A stretch of DNA of 64,000 bases. It comes from Sternotherus odoratus. Lineage: Eukaryota; Chordata; Testudines; Kinosternidae. Below are positions 22,500 through 33,911 of this stretch, one piece after another. Each line of letters starts with the position of its first letter. Within the stretch, counting starts at the first letter, position 1. The position numbers and the translations under genes were made by a program. The notes under the pieces were generated by a model. The model was not told where the DNA came from and did not search any database. It saw nothing but the letters and a program-made list of their open reading frames with translations. The stretch covers positions 287,439,041-287,503,040 of the forward strand of contig JAVMKO010000001.1 in assembly GCA_032164245.1 (NCBI GenBank), written 5' to 3'.

Positions 22500-24150
22500 A
22501 GCAGACTCCTCTATAGAGTTTATAAACCCACTTACTGTATTCCTTGTACATTCATGCCACTACACTCTTACCCTGCTCTGCATTCTTAAGGCAATGTAGC
22601 AGAGCCTTTTTCATGTTATTCCACTTTCCTGATACTCTCCCTAAACCTCTCATCTCATTGTACAGTCTCCTGAAAGCATCTAAGCTCTTCATAAAGAGCC
22701 TGTCTTTCCTGGGAACACTCTCATAGCTGGTGATCAACTTTTTCTTTAACCTTTCATACGTTACACAACCCATCTCTGTGTCTACTCACTAAATATAAAT
22801 TGCTATTATAAGCAACGGCCAGTTAATATTCTAAATAGGAGCACTTCATTGATCCTCACAGGACCTTGAAGTATCACATTATCTTCAAAGTTGGGGGCAT
22901 GCATCATTGAATCTACTTTTTCTATTTTCCTTGGCTCACATTTCTTGCCATTCCCCTTTTAAATCCTTTTTTTAACTAAACTTTTTGATTCCTGTCCACT
23001 CAAAGGAATTTTTATATCAATTTCTTCATTTTTAGAGCATTTTTTACATTATCTGCCATTTCATTAACAAATACCCCAACGTGTGCTGGAATCCATCCTA
23101 GTATTGTGTTCACACCTGAGCATACTAACCCTGTTGTCAAAAACAATGTGTCATTTCTTAGATTGCTTCTGCTTTTGGATTGCTGATAATCCTGATAGCT
23201 AATCCAAAAAGATAACAGCTCCCGTAGGCTGTATGTCCTTTATCCAGTTTAGTACTAACGTTATTCCCACCAATTCCGCTGTCATGGTGGCTACAGAATT
23301 AGATATTCTTTTAGATTTCTTAACTTCCGTCTCAGGGATGCAAAAGGCTGTCTCTACACTGCCAGATTTTTCATTTTTAGATGTGTGTCAGTATGTAGTT
23401 GGTAGTGGTGACTCCATTTATCACATATTAACTCAAACTTTATCCATCATATAGGATGACTTTTTCCCTATGTTTTATTATAAAATTCTAAATCCATAGC
23501 CAGAGAGATGATTTTCCAGGTATAATTTACTGTCCCATAACTAGAGATATTAATCTCTTCCAGACCTCCCTTTTTACTTGATACTTTTACCCACATTTTA
23601 ACCCTAATAGCATGAGGGAGTTTATTGTGTCAGGCTACATTTAGTCCATTTAATTCCCAACATTCCTCATATATTTGTCTAATACTCTTATCTGCACTAT
23701 TTCCCTCAAATTTAGCCCAGAATGGCAGGTCTAACATTTTCATTCTTAAATTAGTAGGCAGCTCTCCAATAGCTACCTGCATTACAACACCTCTGTGTGT
23801 AAGAAATGCACCACCTGTGATTTATAGCGCTCGAATTCAAATTGAATCTAATTTTTTGAGATCCAATCCAGATGCAGAACAAATGGCTTGAAACCAGTAA
23901 TCTATGACTGAATTTATTAATGCTCTATATAGCATCACCAGCACTTTCTTAACTGCTCCCCAGTTGATCCCAGCAATACTTTTAAGCAGATCAGTCCTAC
24001 CTTTATTTTTTTTAATACTTTGTATAGGGCCCTTCCAAGTTAGTTTCTTAACAAAAAATTCACCTAGACTTCAAGCTGCTAACTACATGGGCCTGTTCTC
24101 CAACAATTACACTGTTCTGTAAACATTTCTAGTGAAGATTATTCCTTTTG
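22500..24150 (-). pseudogene. LINE with RNase H domain, 5'-truncated fossil
   Basis: Minus-strand translation reads, in order: a segment like INWGAVKKVLVMLYRALINS (near 23980-23920) typical of the RT thumb of jockey/I-like LINEs; an RNase H start with ISNSVATMTAELVGITLVLN near 23320-23255; and WIPAHVGVFVNEMADN at 23095-23048, the conserved RNase H C-terminal box with His, Asn-Glu and Asp. A downstream 73-residue frame (22773-22552) is the post-RNase H tail. Several stops and frameshifts are present. RNase H is absent from CR1, so this is a separate LINE lineage (I/jockey-like), by inference. Confidence 0.78.
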
Positions 24151-24604
24151 TTTTAGTAATTGAACATTTAAATCCCCAAGCATTTCTACTGAACTGCTTC
24201 TGCTGTTCTTAAGAGCCTGTCTGCTGCATCTTCCAATGATTCATTCAGCATAGCCAATCAGGTAGCCTATGACATGTCAGTTGCGCTCCTTAGTTTGCCT
24301 AGAGACTGGCTTTCTTAGGCCTGGATTCCTTACATGATGCTGCGTTTCTGGAGCCTTAGTATTCTACATCTCCTGCTGGAGACTTCTTTCCCTGGAGGAA
24401 TGAATTCCATTGAATTCTCCTGAGTTCCTGAAAAAATGATATAAAACATGCCTCCCATAGGCCAGTGGGAATCTGTAGAGCAGGTTTGCATTGGATTACA
24501 AATAGACTAAATAAACAGAAAGGGGCTGATAGCTATTCTTATTCATTGACATTTTCAGCACTATACAAAGGAGTTCTGTGTAAATGAGAATCAGGCCCAT
24601 AGGT
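24151..24604. other. Unclassified sequence
   Basis: Lies between the RNase H LINE and a CR1. It may contain further decayed LINE sequence on the minus strand but has no motif I can defend. Confidence 0.3.
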
Positions 24605-25655
24605 GTGCAACAACATATTTTACAGTGAGAAGCTAGAGAAGCTCAGTCTATTTCATTTATCCAAGAGAAAATTATTAAGAGGTGACTTAATCACGGTCTT
24701 TGTCTGGGGAGATTCTGATAGTAGAGCACTCTTCACTCTAGCCGGCAAAGGCATAACATGGTCCAATGCTGAAGATAGACAAATTCAGATCAGAAATAAA
24801 GTGCAAATTTAAAACATTTGAGGATAATTAGTTACTGGGACAACTTATCTAGGGACATCATAGATTCTCCATAGCTTGTAGTCTTTACATGAAAATTGGA
24901 TGTCTTTCAAAAAGATGCTGTGAAGGGGTAGAACTTACCACTCTGGCACCTCCTGCTGACTATCATGTGAATTAGTTCTACTCACCAGGGTGCCTTCCTC
25001 TGGTGGTACCTCACCACCATCACCTTCATTCCAGGACCCACCACTCCCAGTACCACATGGTCCTCTTCAGTAACACTATCCTCCAACTGTGCCACACTCT
25101 GTGTTTCCCCTTCCCAGGGGACCTGCAATCTCCACCCAGCCACTACCTCAGTGGCAATTACAGTCCTTTGTCCCAGGTCCACTAACCATGTGGCTCCAGC
25201 ACCCTTTTCTGCCCTTACCAACGGGGCCTCAGCCTGCAGGTCCCACCAGCCCACAAAGAGCTCTCTCTAGCTTCCCAGTTCCTGCTTGCAATATTGAATT
25301 TTCCCAGGTGCTGGTGTCTCTCCTGCTAGGAGCCTGGTCTTCTCCCTTCAAGCTCTAATCAGCTACTGAACTCTGCTCTTCCCTGTAGCCCTTCTTATAT
25401 GAGTCTGCTGGGCTATGACTGGCTGCTCTTCTCAGCACCTTTCTAATTGGTTCCCTCTGACACAGCCTCCATAGGGCTGCCTTTAACCCTTTTTCTGCCA
25501 GTGAGGGGCAGCTGCCCCATCACAGATGCTCTAGCTTAACCAGAAGTTATGGATTTGATGAAGGAATTACTAGATGAAATCTATGGCCTGCATGATGCAG
25601 AAGCCATACACTGGGTGATCATAATGGTCCCATCTGGTCTTAAAATCTCTGGGTG
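24605..25655 (+). pseudogene. CR1 LINE 3' end, split by a solo LTR
   Basis: CR1 text runs 24605-24918 (AGAGGTGACTTAATCACGGT and TGTCTTTCAAAAAGATGC) and resumes at 25525 with GATGCTCTAGCTTAACCAGA, ending GGTCCCATCTGGTCTTAAAA near 25645. The split is explained by the 606-bp solo LTR 24919-25524. Confidence 0.82.
24919..25524 (+). mobile_element. Solo LTR (group shared with three others), 5-bp TSD GATGC
   Basis: Starts TGTGAAGGGGTAGAACTTAC and ends CAGCTGCCCCATCACA, giving TG...CA ends. GATGC flanks both sides (24914-24918 and 25525-25529). Near the 5' end CACCTCCTGCTGACTATCAT and GAATTAGTTC match the solo LTRs at 30642, 38512 and 51187. A TATA-like CTTATATGAG lies near 25394. No internal retroviral genes remain, as expected after LTR-LTR recombination. 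The superfamily (Gypsy or ERV with 5-bp TSD) is undecided. Confidence 0.88.
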
Positions 25656-25720
25656 AAAACCCTATTGAAGTCAATGGCAAAACTCCATTGACTTCACTAG
25701 TACAAGGACTCTAGCATTTG
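25648..25720. repeat. Palindromic AAGTCAATGG-type MITE
   Basis: TTGAAGTCAATGGCAAAACT and its near complement TCCATTGACTTCACTAG form a hairpin around the centre GGCAAAACTCC. Similar phrases occur near 18845 and 62705, so this is a dispersed palindromic family common in amniote DNA. Confidence 0.55.
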
Positions 25721-27400
25721 ACTCTATTGCACAGAGTAGCTAACCTAATACTCTTCAGTTTCCAATTTCTGAGCCTTTTATTCAGATGTTCTTTCACAGT
25801 ACTGTTAGGCTATGTGCACAGTATATAGACAGTCGTATATGCACAGCTTGTTATATTTGGTCTTGTTCAGTAGACACAAAAAAATTGTAACAGATTGCAC
25901 AAGTTCTTTCTGAGCAAAGTCAAATTCATCATTCAATTTTCTGTCCAGTTACTGAATCTAATAGCCACTTCAAGTGCACACGACTGAAAGAGTCTTTGAA
26001 TGGTGAAATATGAACTATGATAAGACACAGCTACAGAGAATTCTATAGATTCTTGCGACTTTTAGAATTACTATCCACAGTATTGGAAGAGAAACAGTGA
26101 AAAGGGACACATTGCCAAACAGAGTAGCATATGTTTATTTCTGCCTGTCCTGCTGATTGGTATTTGTCAAGCCCACATGGAGATGGTTTCTTTATTTGTG
26201 CAAAACACAAATGTTTTATGTTATATTAAATATCATCAGGTGTCCAAAGTGATATTGAATAGTCACTTGCATATACATGAATTCATAATAACCTGGGACG
26301 GATAATCTTCAGAAGAAACATTAGAAGATGTGCTGCTGTCTTAATCTTGACTTTTTAGAAAATGGAAAAGGTTTTGTTTTATTTTTTTTTAATATTTGAA
26401 ATTTTCCCATGAGGGAAATAGCAGGCGTTTCTGAATCAAGATGAAATAACATCCATTCCTAGTGAAAGCAGCTTGTTTCTATGCAGGCATGGAAAGTGAA
26501 TTTTCTATTAGCATCGTATTCATAATATAATTTGAACAGATTTCCACTATGTTGCACATTGCTCTGTATATTGCAGGCTTCTTTACAGAATGGAAAAAGT
26601 CAAATCTGTTCTGTTTGTCCAGTTTTCAAAGTAGGAGTTTTTTGCCCTTGAAATGTAAGCTTAACTCCTATTTTTCTTTGTTTGTGGATTACGGTTCCAC
26701 ATGGGAGCAGTTTAAACAAGTCCTGATTGAACTGTAATCCAGAAAGAATTAAACCATGACTCCTGTTCTGATTTGTGTGGCATAAAAAAAAATCCACTAA
26801 ACTCAAAATAACCAACCTGCTTCTCAGCTGACTGTATTTTTAACAGATTAATTGCTTTTTTGTTCTGACATGGGAGAAGCCATGCATAAACACTATGGAG
26901 TGTGCCTGCTGGGAGAACTCACAGAGGGCTCCCTAGTAGGAGACAACGGATGGTAATATCAGCAAAAAGGTTGTAGGAGGATTCAGAAAATAGGGGGCGG
27001 GGAAAAGAACTCTCTGCTGAAGCCATAGAGTTTTCATATGTCCTGCCCCTTTCTGCCATATGATTACTGGGTTCGCAATGCAGCACCATGTAGATTCACC
27101 AGCATAACAAAGTCATGCCACAGCCACTCTGCGACAGACAGTTCTGGACAGAGATGCAATATTCAAACAGTCACGGCTGACAAATGTCACGAGCGTGTGG
27201 TGTTTTGTTTTTTAAATGTGCACTCAGATGCCACATCCCATCACTTAGGTTGAGGTGATGGCACCTTTGCTGTGTAGGTCCATATTTACCACTCCCATCT
27301 TCACCATTTCCTTGCACTATTGTTTCATTGACTTCTCTTTTTAGAAGGGGGCAAGGTGCTACAGCTGATGATTGTTCTATAAATAACACTATTGTTCAAA
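25721..27400. other. Unclassified AT-rich sequence
   Basis: No transposon ends, tandem repeats or coding signals recognised. A T-rich run occurs at 26366-26391. Sequence at 26450-26760 appears repeat-free and could be old unique DNA. Confidence 0.3.
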
Positions 27401-27672
27401 GGTAATGTGGTCCAGTAGGAAGGCCATTAGACTAGGAGTCAGGAGACTGAATTCTATTTCCAGCCCTAACACTGACCGACTGTGTGACCTTTGGCCAGTC
27501 ACTTCATCTCTCTGTGCCTGATTCCCTTCCACCTTCTGCCTTGTCTATTTAGATTATGAACTTCTCAGGACAGAGAATGTCTCTTCCTGTGTATTTGTAC
27601 AGCACTTGCTTCAATGGGATCTGGATTTTGGTTGGGGCCTCCAGTCACTATGGTAATATAAATAGTAATTGC
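27401..27672 (+). mobile_element. CORE/MIR-type tRNA-derived SINE
   Basis: GTGGTCCAGTAGGAAGGCC with ACTAGGAGTCAGGAGACTGA is the tRNA-like head. GACTGTGTGACCTTTGGCCA and CTTCATCTCTCTGTGCCT is the conserved CORE region. The tail runs through TACAGCACTTGCTTCAATGG. It is divergent, indicating an old insertion. Confidence 0.8.
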
Positions 27673-28833
27673 TGACCTAGCCAGTGTAATGTATATGCAA
27701 CGTCTATATTTTGGTAGCATTATTCTTCACATTTAGCCCACTGGCTTCTATTGAGTCAGTCTCTTCGATTAGCATTTGAGGCGCAATTCTACTAGGCCAA
27801 ATTTTGCTTTCTCCAAAATAAACAGCCTTGATGCAGAGGACCCAAAAGGAGTCTGTGGGAAAGAATCCAGGGGCTTGGCAGGGAGCATGATGCTGATACT
27901 ACAGATCCAAGGGCTATAGTCTCCACTAGCTCTCTGGCATGCCCCTATATAAAAGGTTTGAGCCTGTTGGATCTGCTTAATGATGGGTCCACTGGCCCCT
28001 CCCCTGCTCCACCGCCGCTCATTCATGCTGCTGCAGAGGGACACATTGCAAAACAGAGAAGAATCCTTTCATTGCCCGCTCTTGCAGTGGAGCAACAGTG
28101 GTTCTAGTGTATTCCTGGCCTATAGCACAGAGTAGGGCAGCATTTAACCCACCATTAGTAAAAGACGTTTTGTTAAAAGATGATAGGAATAAAAAATTCA
28201 CATAAAAAAGTATATAAACTTTAAAAAAAGGTTTTCATAAAAAAATTGAAATGTTTTGGGGGGTTTTGGCATAGTGACTTATAAAATGCAAAAGGTACTT
28301 TTTAATCAGTCTAGTATTTTTTCTGAAGAATCACAAGTATGCGCTTGATTAGGAGATAACAAGGCAAACTGTATAATGTACCATGAGAAACTAATGAAAC
28401 AACCTGCTCTTTTTATTGTGTTTAGAGTGAATGCTTTACCAAAACTGATGGGCTCTTAACTGAGATCTCCCTTATTAGTGAGCTCGTTCTGAATAGTGTC
28501 AGTGAAGTCAAGTCACTGTCCACAGAGAGATTTGTTTGTATAATGAGTTCAGTTATAACCATTTATCCAACTCCCCATCTGATCTTACAGGAGTTCAGAA
28601 TCTGATCTAAAATTTGCACCTCACCTCAGCCAGAAGTAGCAGGACTCATGCTCATTGCATTTGCAGTGCAACCGCCTTTTGCTTATGTGCAAAAATGTAA
28701 TTTCATCACCAGGAGGATTTATGCCCTGTGCAGGGTGGCCGTCCTTACACGTTTATCAAGCACGCTCTAGGCCTCTTGGTCCATGACTCAGAGACAGACA
28801 CTTGGTGAACAAAATATGGTCCGAGAACAAACA
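27673..28833. other. Unclassified sequence
   Basis: No recognised repeat with clear ends. A-rich runs lie at 28190-28250. Minus-strand frames 27769-28044 and 28019-28201 lack domains. Confidence 0.3.
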
Positions 28834-29405
28834 TGTCTGCTGGTGGGATTCCCTCTGAGACCTCTTTCCACTTGGCTTCACAAGAACTCAGTTTGACTCC
28901 AGACTTCGTCACTTCAGTATCTTTATTTGGTATACGGCAGTGCTACGCTGATCAGACTCAAACACAGGGGATGGATGCAGGGTACATCACAGATCCAAAG
29001 TTACGCAGCACCCCTCGTCTGTTACATACATTTGCACATCTCATTGCATTTACTACATTGTATCACACATTTTGGGATTGCATTGGTTACTTTATAGGAA
29101 CCAAACCCTGTCCAGCATGCTTTGTCCACACATTGTCCATGTTCAACCTACTTTTTACTTTATCTTTACATTCCCAACTCCTCATGTCCATTATTATCTT
29201 GTTCTTTGTAAATGGCTCCCTGCATCTTCCCTCCACTTATTTTAGCCAGTTCAGACATTCTGTCTCTGAGCTTTGCTGACCATTTAGCTATCTGAGTTAG
29301 CAGAGACATTCTGTTTTGAGCCTGCTGATCTATTTACTGCCCTAATCCTGTCTTCCAAGAAATGAGGCTTCCCTCATGTTTAATGACTCACATCAAGCCA
29401 GGCCT
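28834..29405 (-). mobile_element. LTR-like dispersed repeat, copy 2
   Basis: Collinear with 14374-14880: AAGAACTCAGTTTGACTCCA, TTTGGGATTGCATTGGTTAC, GTAAATGGCTCCCTGCATCT, CCTAATCCTGTCTTCCAAGA, ATCAAGCCAGGCCTGTG. It is somewhat longer than copy 1 because a GCAGAGACATTCTGTTTTGA phrase repeats earlier text (ACATTCTGTCTCTGAG). The minus strand holds AAATAAAG near 28920, a possible polyadenylation signal. A 148-codon plus-strand open frame crosses it but has no domain. Confidence 0.5.
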
Positions 29406-29865
29406 GTGTTCCACTGCCTTTGTTTTTCTTTTTATATTAGCCTTCATTTCATTTGCATTCTGTCTTTCTGTGCTTTCTTTTTTAAGTGTGTGCCCCAGCA
29501 ACACATTCCCAAGACCACAACAGTTGTAATCCTTTGAACCGCCATTAATATTAAGGTTCAAAGTACAAACCAAGGACTTCAAACCCCCTTCTTCTGCATG
29601 GTCTACCAGCATGTTTCCTCTGACTGTATAGTTTTTTCCCCCAGTTCCCTGATGCTCAGCAATTAGTTGGGCAATGGACAACAATTGCTCTATTTTCTTT
29701 TTCAGTGTGGACACCATTTGCTTTTCACTGCTGTGTGTAGCTACACATTCCCTTCACACTGCCAACTGCAGTGTGTTGTGTAGACACAGCCTAAGAGTGG
29801 TTAGCCAAGTTATTCTCTATGGGGGAAAAAAGCCTATTAAACAGTATAGCATGTGTGTATGTGTA
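29406..29865. other. Unclassified sequence
   Basis: A 109-codon minus-strand frame (29388-29717) is open but shows no motif. A part may belong to the neighbouring LTR-like element. Confidence 0.3.
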
Positions 29866-30330
29866 CAAGAGGTAGGATGGGTTAGTGGTTAGATTGCTCA
29901 CTTAGGCTTTAAGAGACTCAAGTTCAATTCCCTGTTCTGTCCCAGACTACTTTGTGACTTTGGGTAAGTCACAGGGGGCAGATTTTTAAAGGTGTGCAAG
30001 GATACAGAGATACCCAGAGGGATTTCTTTCAGAAGCATCTAAAGAGGAGTGAGGCAGTTAACCTGCTTAAGTACTTTTTAAAATCCCAGTAGACACCTAT
30101 CTGTATCTATAGGTACCTAAATGCCTTTGAAAATCTAGCCCTTAGCCTCTCTGTGCCATGGTTCCCAGCTGTAAAATGGCCCTTAGCCTCTCTGTAACAC
30201 AGTTCTCCAGCTGTAAGACGGGGATAATAGTGCTGCCCTACCTCACACGGGTGTTGTAGCGATAAGTACATGAAAGACTGTGAGGCCCTCAGACAGTATG
30301 ATACAGGACGCCATGTAAGTGCCTAATATA
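29866..30330 (+). mobile_element. CORE/MIR-type SINE with an insertion and a 41-bp internal duplication
   Basis: The head GGTTAGATTGCTCACTTAGG and GACTTTGGGTAAGTCACA (to 29973) is separated from the CORE/tail part (GTAAGACGGGGATAATAGTG) by about 165 bp (29976-30140) of another dispersed repeat, whose text GATTTTTAAAGGTGTGC and GGTACCTAAATGCC recurs diverged near 34557. CCCTTAGCCTCTCTGT occurs at 30139 and again at 30180, a 41-bp tandem duplication of the CORE segment. Confidence 0.7.
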
Positions 30331-30636
30331 GATTGATTGTATTTACCTTTTTCATAATTGCAAAAATAAATGTGTGGTTGAAAAAGTATTTTGAGCTCCT
30401 TGGATGGCATTTGCTAGAGATTATACATAGGGGTATTTATCACCCTGACCCCTTCTGTGTAGTTGTTCGTACCTCTATCCCTGTGTGAGCTAGGAAATGG
30501 TTATATTCCTTCACTGGGCTGCAGGACTGCCTGAGCAATCACAGTTGGATGGAAATGATGGAAGTTTGGGGTTATTAGGGTGCTCTCTGATGGGGGAAAC
30601 CATGAGAAGAGAGAAGCACCCTGTGCTGGGAAATGA
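30331..30636. other. Unclassified sequence
   Basis: Short spacer between a SINE and a solo LTR with no recognised feature. Confidence 0.3.
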
Positions 30637-30641
30637 GGGAC

Positions 30642-31478
30642 TGTAACGGGGTCCACCACTCACCCCCACGGCGCCTCCCGCTGGTCATCTGGGGAATCAG
30701 CTCGTTTAGCGTCCAGAGCGCCCTCCGCAGGTTGATACCCCGCTCCTTTGCTGGCACCGTGTCCCTCCCGGACCCCGGTGCCCTCCAACTGTGGGTGCTG
30801 CGTAGGTGGGTAGAACCCAGGGGAACCCTCTACCCCCTATCCCCACCTCGCCTCAGAGTGTGCCACTGTCAGTCACCACTTGCCCCCGCTCACTGGGGCG
30901 GACTGCAGTATCATGGCTTCTCATCACAGGCAAGGAGGGTTGGCCTGCTGTCGCTATCTGCAGCCCTGGTACTCCTGGGTCGGGCCTGTATCAGGCCTGG
31001 AGGCCTGGGTCTCTTGGCTAGAGCCTGCCCAGCTTCCTCTGCCCTGCCCCAGCTCTGCCCTAACCCAGGTACCTGGCTCAAGCTCCTGCAGTCAGGCTTG
31101 TCTCCCTCTGAATACAGAGGAGACTGCTTCTTCTAGGCCCCTGCCTCCCAGCCTTTATACAGGCCTGGGTCTCTTGGCTAGAGCCTGCCCAGCTTCCTCT
31201 GCCCTGCCCCAGCTCTGCCCTAACCCAGGTACCTGGCTCAAGCTCCTGCAGTCAGGCTTGTCTCCCTCTGAATACAGAGGAGACTGCTTCTTCTAGGCCC
31301 CTGCCTCCCAGCCTTTATACAGGCCTGTGTTTGGGGCGTGGCCACCCACCTGGGCCTAATGCCCAATCAGGCAAAGCCTGCTGGCTCCCAGCCTTAACCC
31401 CCTTCTGGGCTATTTCAAACCCCTTTTGGGGCTTTTCCAAGCCCCTTCCAGTAGGGGGCGGGTGGTCACCCCGCCACA
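30642..31478 (+). mobile_element. Solo LTR A, 5-bp TSD GGGAC
   Basis: Starts TGTAACGGGGTCCACCAC and ends GGTCACCCCGCCACA, flanked by GGGAC at 30637-30641 and 31479-31483. CGCCTCCCGCTGGTCATCT and GAATCAGCTC near the 5' end mark the group. It contains an exact 160-bp tandem duplication (31001-31320) that includes a TATA-like CTTTATACAG, so two potential promoters are present. No gag-pol. Apparent proteins across it are stop-poor GC-rich frames. Confidence 0.9.
31001..31320 (+). repeat. Exact 160-bp tandem duplication inside solo LTR A
   Basis: 31001-31160 and 31161-31320 appear identical by eye, each starting AGGCCTGGGTCTCTTGGCTA and ending CCCAGCCTTTATAC. The next AGGCCTG at 31321 begins the single-copy continuation. 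The lack of divergence suggests a recent event or an assembly artefact. Confidence 0.93.
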
Positions 31479-31483
31479 GGGAC

Positions 31484-32237
31484 AAAGAAAGGACCAAAGT
31501 GAGTTCCCTGTAGAAAAGAAAGGAGGCTGCTCAGTGACAATTTCTCAGTTTGGATACCCTGGCTGGGGAAAATTATTGGCCACTCTTGTCCTGGGGAGGA
31601 TTATGCTGGTCTCCAGAGACTGGAAACCTAGTCCAGTCTGTTTTTATTTGTTTATTCTGACTGGACCTTTTGCCAAAGGAAGTTGACCTGGTTTGGTTGG
31701 TGGATGCTTAAACTAAGCAGAAGAAAACTGCTCTGTAGTGTGTTTTAGTTCTGTCCTATGGCCAAGTGAAGTCACCCCATGATTGTTTCACTTGTGCTTG
31801 GCCTGAGATTAAATGGGGGATGTAACACCAGTGGAGGTCATCTGGTCTCATTGCACCTAGGAAAATACCATGCTATGATCGGTTGGTTTTTTTTTAATGT
31901 AGCCATAGAATGCTTTGCCTAGTTAACAGGCTTTAACAGGCTTTATAGAGGTCCCATCCCAATCAACAGCTCCTTATGCAGTCCACTGGTCAGTGTGTGT
32001 CATGCCTCCCCAATCCAGTTCCTGACCAAGAGCTGAGAATCTGTAATAGTCCCTGGCTATGAGAGGTTGCCACCTAGTTTGATCTCTAAAGGTCTCTGGT
32101 GCAAGCTCTGCTCCGCACAACTGCCAGTTGTGTTGGACAAGATAATGATGGTCATACCGGTTCTCATCCTATGTTTTATCTACTATGCTGTCTCGCGTGT
32201 GATTCTGCTTCCGTCCATCCCCTGTTGCCACAAGCTT
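31484..32237. other. Unclassified sequence
   Basis: No recognised repeat except a local duplication of AACAGGCTTT near 31926-31942. No coding support. Confidence 0.3.
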
Positions 32238-32388
32238 CCTCAAGAATCAGAGAGGTAGTCGTGTTAGTCTGGAATAGCAGAAGTGACAAAGAGTCCTGTG
32301 GCACCGTAAAGACTAACTAAAGTATTGAAGCATAAGCTTTCGTCGGCTTATACCCACTTCGTGGGATGCAAGCAGTGGACAGCTAAGC
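32238..32388 (-). mobile_element. Penelope-like element 3' tail
   Basis: The reverse complement reads GTGGGTATAAGCCGACGAAA then GCTTATGCTTCAATACTTTA, CTTTACGGTGCCACAGGACT and a CTGGAATAG-linked GGTAGTCGTGTTAGTCTGG end. It belongs with the tails at 57413, 59109 and 61262. It retains the CGAAAGCTTATGC hammerhead-like 3' core but stem II is damaged (GTGGG versus CCGAC). Confidence 0.7.
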
Positions 32389-33785
32389 TTCCTCAGAGGC
32401 TCTGGGGAAGCCTAAAGTACGTTTTGTGTTTCCAAAGTAACCATGCCCAAATGCCTATGAAGCACTAACCTCTGGCTATGGTGTTATCCCATCAGAGACT
32501 TTAAGCTGTTACTTTTTATTAGTAGGTGGCCCTTTTCAAAAAAAATTTAAAAGGGCCCTTTTTTTTCCTCCCAGGGCACAGTTATAGGTTTTTAAGCTTA
32601 GCTGAAGCAATATTTACAAAGTCCTAATTTTCCTTTTTTAACAAAAAATAAAAAGTAAAAGTTCAAAGTCAACTGTGGGTGAGCATTGTCTGAAAGCTGC
32701 TGCTGCTGCTACAGCAGCCCTTAAGTTTCAGTTTTCACTGCCTTCCAGGCAGGACTGGAAATTAGCACTAACGTATATAAATGGCTTTGTGATACAGGAA
32801 GATTATGTACTTGCAGGAGAATATACTGTAGGGAACAATCCTGCACCAGCAAGGCAAGATGGTATATAGATGAGCCAATAGGTGTCTCCCAGCTCAAGTT
32901 TCTATGATAGCATTAAATCTGTCTGTCTATATAGGCATTTCTGATGTACCTATCACCTGCCCTGCAGGTGAATTCCATTAAATACAATTGATTTCCTGTA
33001 CAAAAGAAACTCCCTTCCTGCAAGAGACTGAATTTTTAGTCTCCTATACATCACAAGAGGCTAAATTCTCCCCTGTGCAGATGGTCTGTACTGCTTAGCT
33101 CACTTCAGGGTGAATTTCACCCAAAGAAACCCAAACTCTATATGTTAACCTGCTTTCCCAATGGAATAAGCCTCTTTGACTGTTTTCCAGGACATGTGTG
33201 GTTTTCTAGCTTCACTGTTAGTCAATGGCTCTCTAAAAGTTCTTGTATCCTGGTCTGAAGTTAGCTAGTTTCAGTTTCATCTGGATTTCTAGTGGAAGTG
33301 AGTTCTACAGTAAAGGGCCCTCTGTTAAAAGTGCTTTGTCCACAAAACCACCACAGGGCCAGACACTCAGCCAATGCAAATTAGCAGGCCTACATTAATG
33401 CTGGTGAGCCCATGTCAGGACACACCAGCTGAGGAGTTGGCTTGTGGTGACCAGAAGACAGACAACATGTTGTGGGCCAAATTCTCCTTTGGGTTTCCAT
33501 GTGGGTTTTTGATGCCCTTGCCTGGGAGTCCCATCTTAGAGTGAACTTGGCTGTCTGTGTTTGTTGCTTGGGCAGCCCCTAATTTTTCTCAAAAATTGAA
33601 ATTTGAGATTGTTTTCTGAGAGTTTGAAAGCCTGGACAAGAACAAAATGACACAATTTCTGCCAAAATGGCAGAGGGTGGGGTCGGGAGGGATTGGGGGA
33701 AGAAACACTTTCCACTCTGTATCCAACTAAGATTCTTCATACAAATGCACCAGGTAAAATGTGTTACATCCATCATTTATCCTAT
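32389..33785. other. Unclassified sequence
   Basis: T-rich and A-rich patches near 32530-32650. A short phrase at 33060-33120 (CTAAATTCTCCCCTGTGCAG, GGTGAATTTCACCC) resembles old palindromic amniote repeats. Nothing else is supportable. Confidence 0.3.
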
Positions 33786-33911
33786 CATTTGAGAGCAGGT
33801 TAGGCAAACCCCTGTCAGGGATGGTCTAGATAATATTTAATCCTACCATGAGTGCAGGGGACTGAACTAGATGACCTCTCAAGCTTCCTTTCAGTCCTAC
33901 GATTCTATGAA
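33786..33911 (+). mobile_element. CR1 LINE 3' terminal fragment
   Basis: CAAACCCCTGTCAGGGATGG, CTAGATAATATTTAATCCTA and CTAGATGACCTCTCAAGCTT ending in CCTACGATTCTATGA are the last about 125 bp of a turtle CR1. Strongly 5' truncated. Confidence 0.88.

Noticed and set aside
28833..29279. 148-codon plus-strand frame
   Set aside because: Falls in a dispersed LTR-like repeat whose other copy (14374-14880) does not preserve the frame.
30633..31296. Plus-strand frames of 138-167 codons with an identical peptide repeated
   Set aside because: They are translations of the solo LTR and its 160-bp tandem duplication, not a gene.
30642..31478. DNA transposon with CTGTAACGGGG/CCCCGCCACAG inverted ends
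   Set aside because: TG...CA ends, perfect 5-bp TSDs in all four copies, a TATA-like box and U3 duplications fit a solo LTR better.
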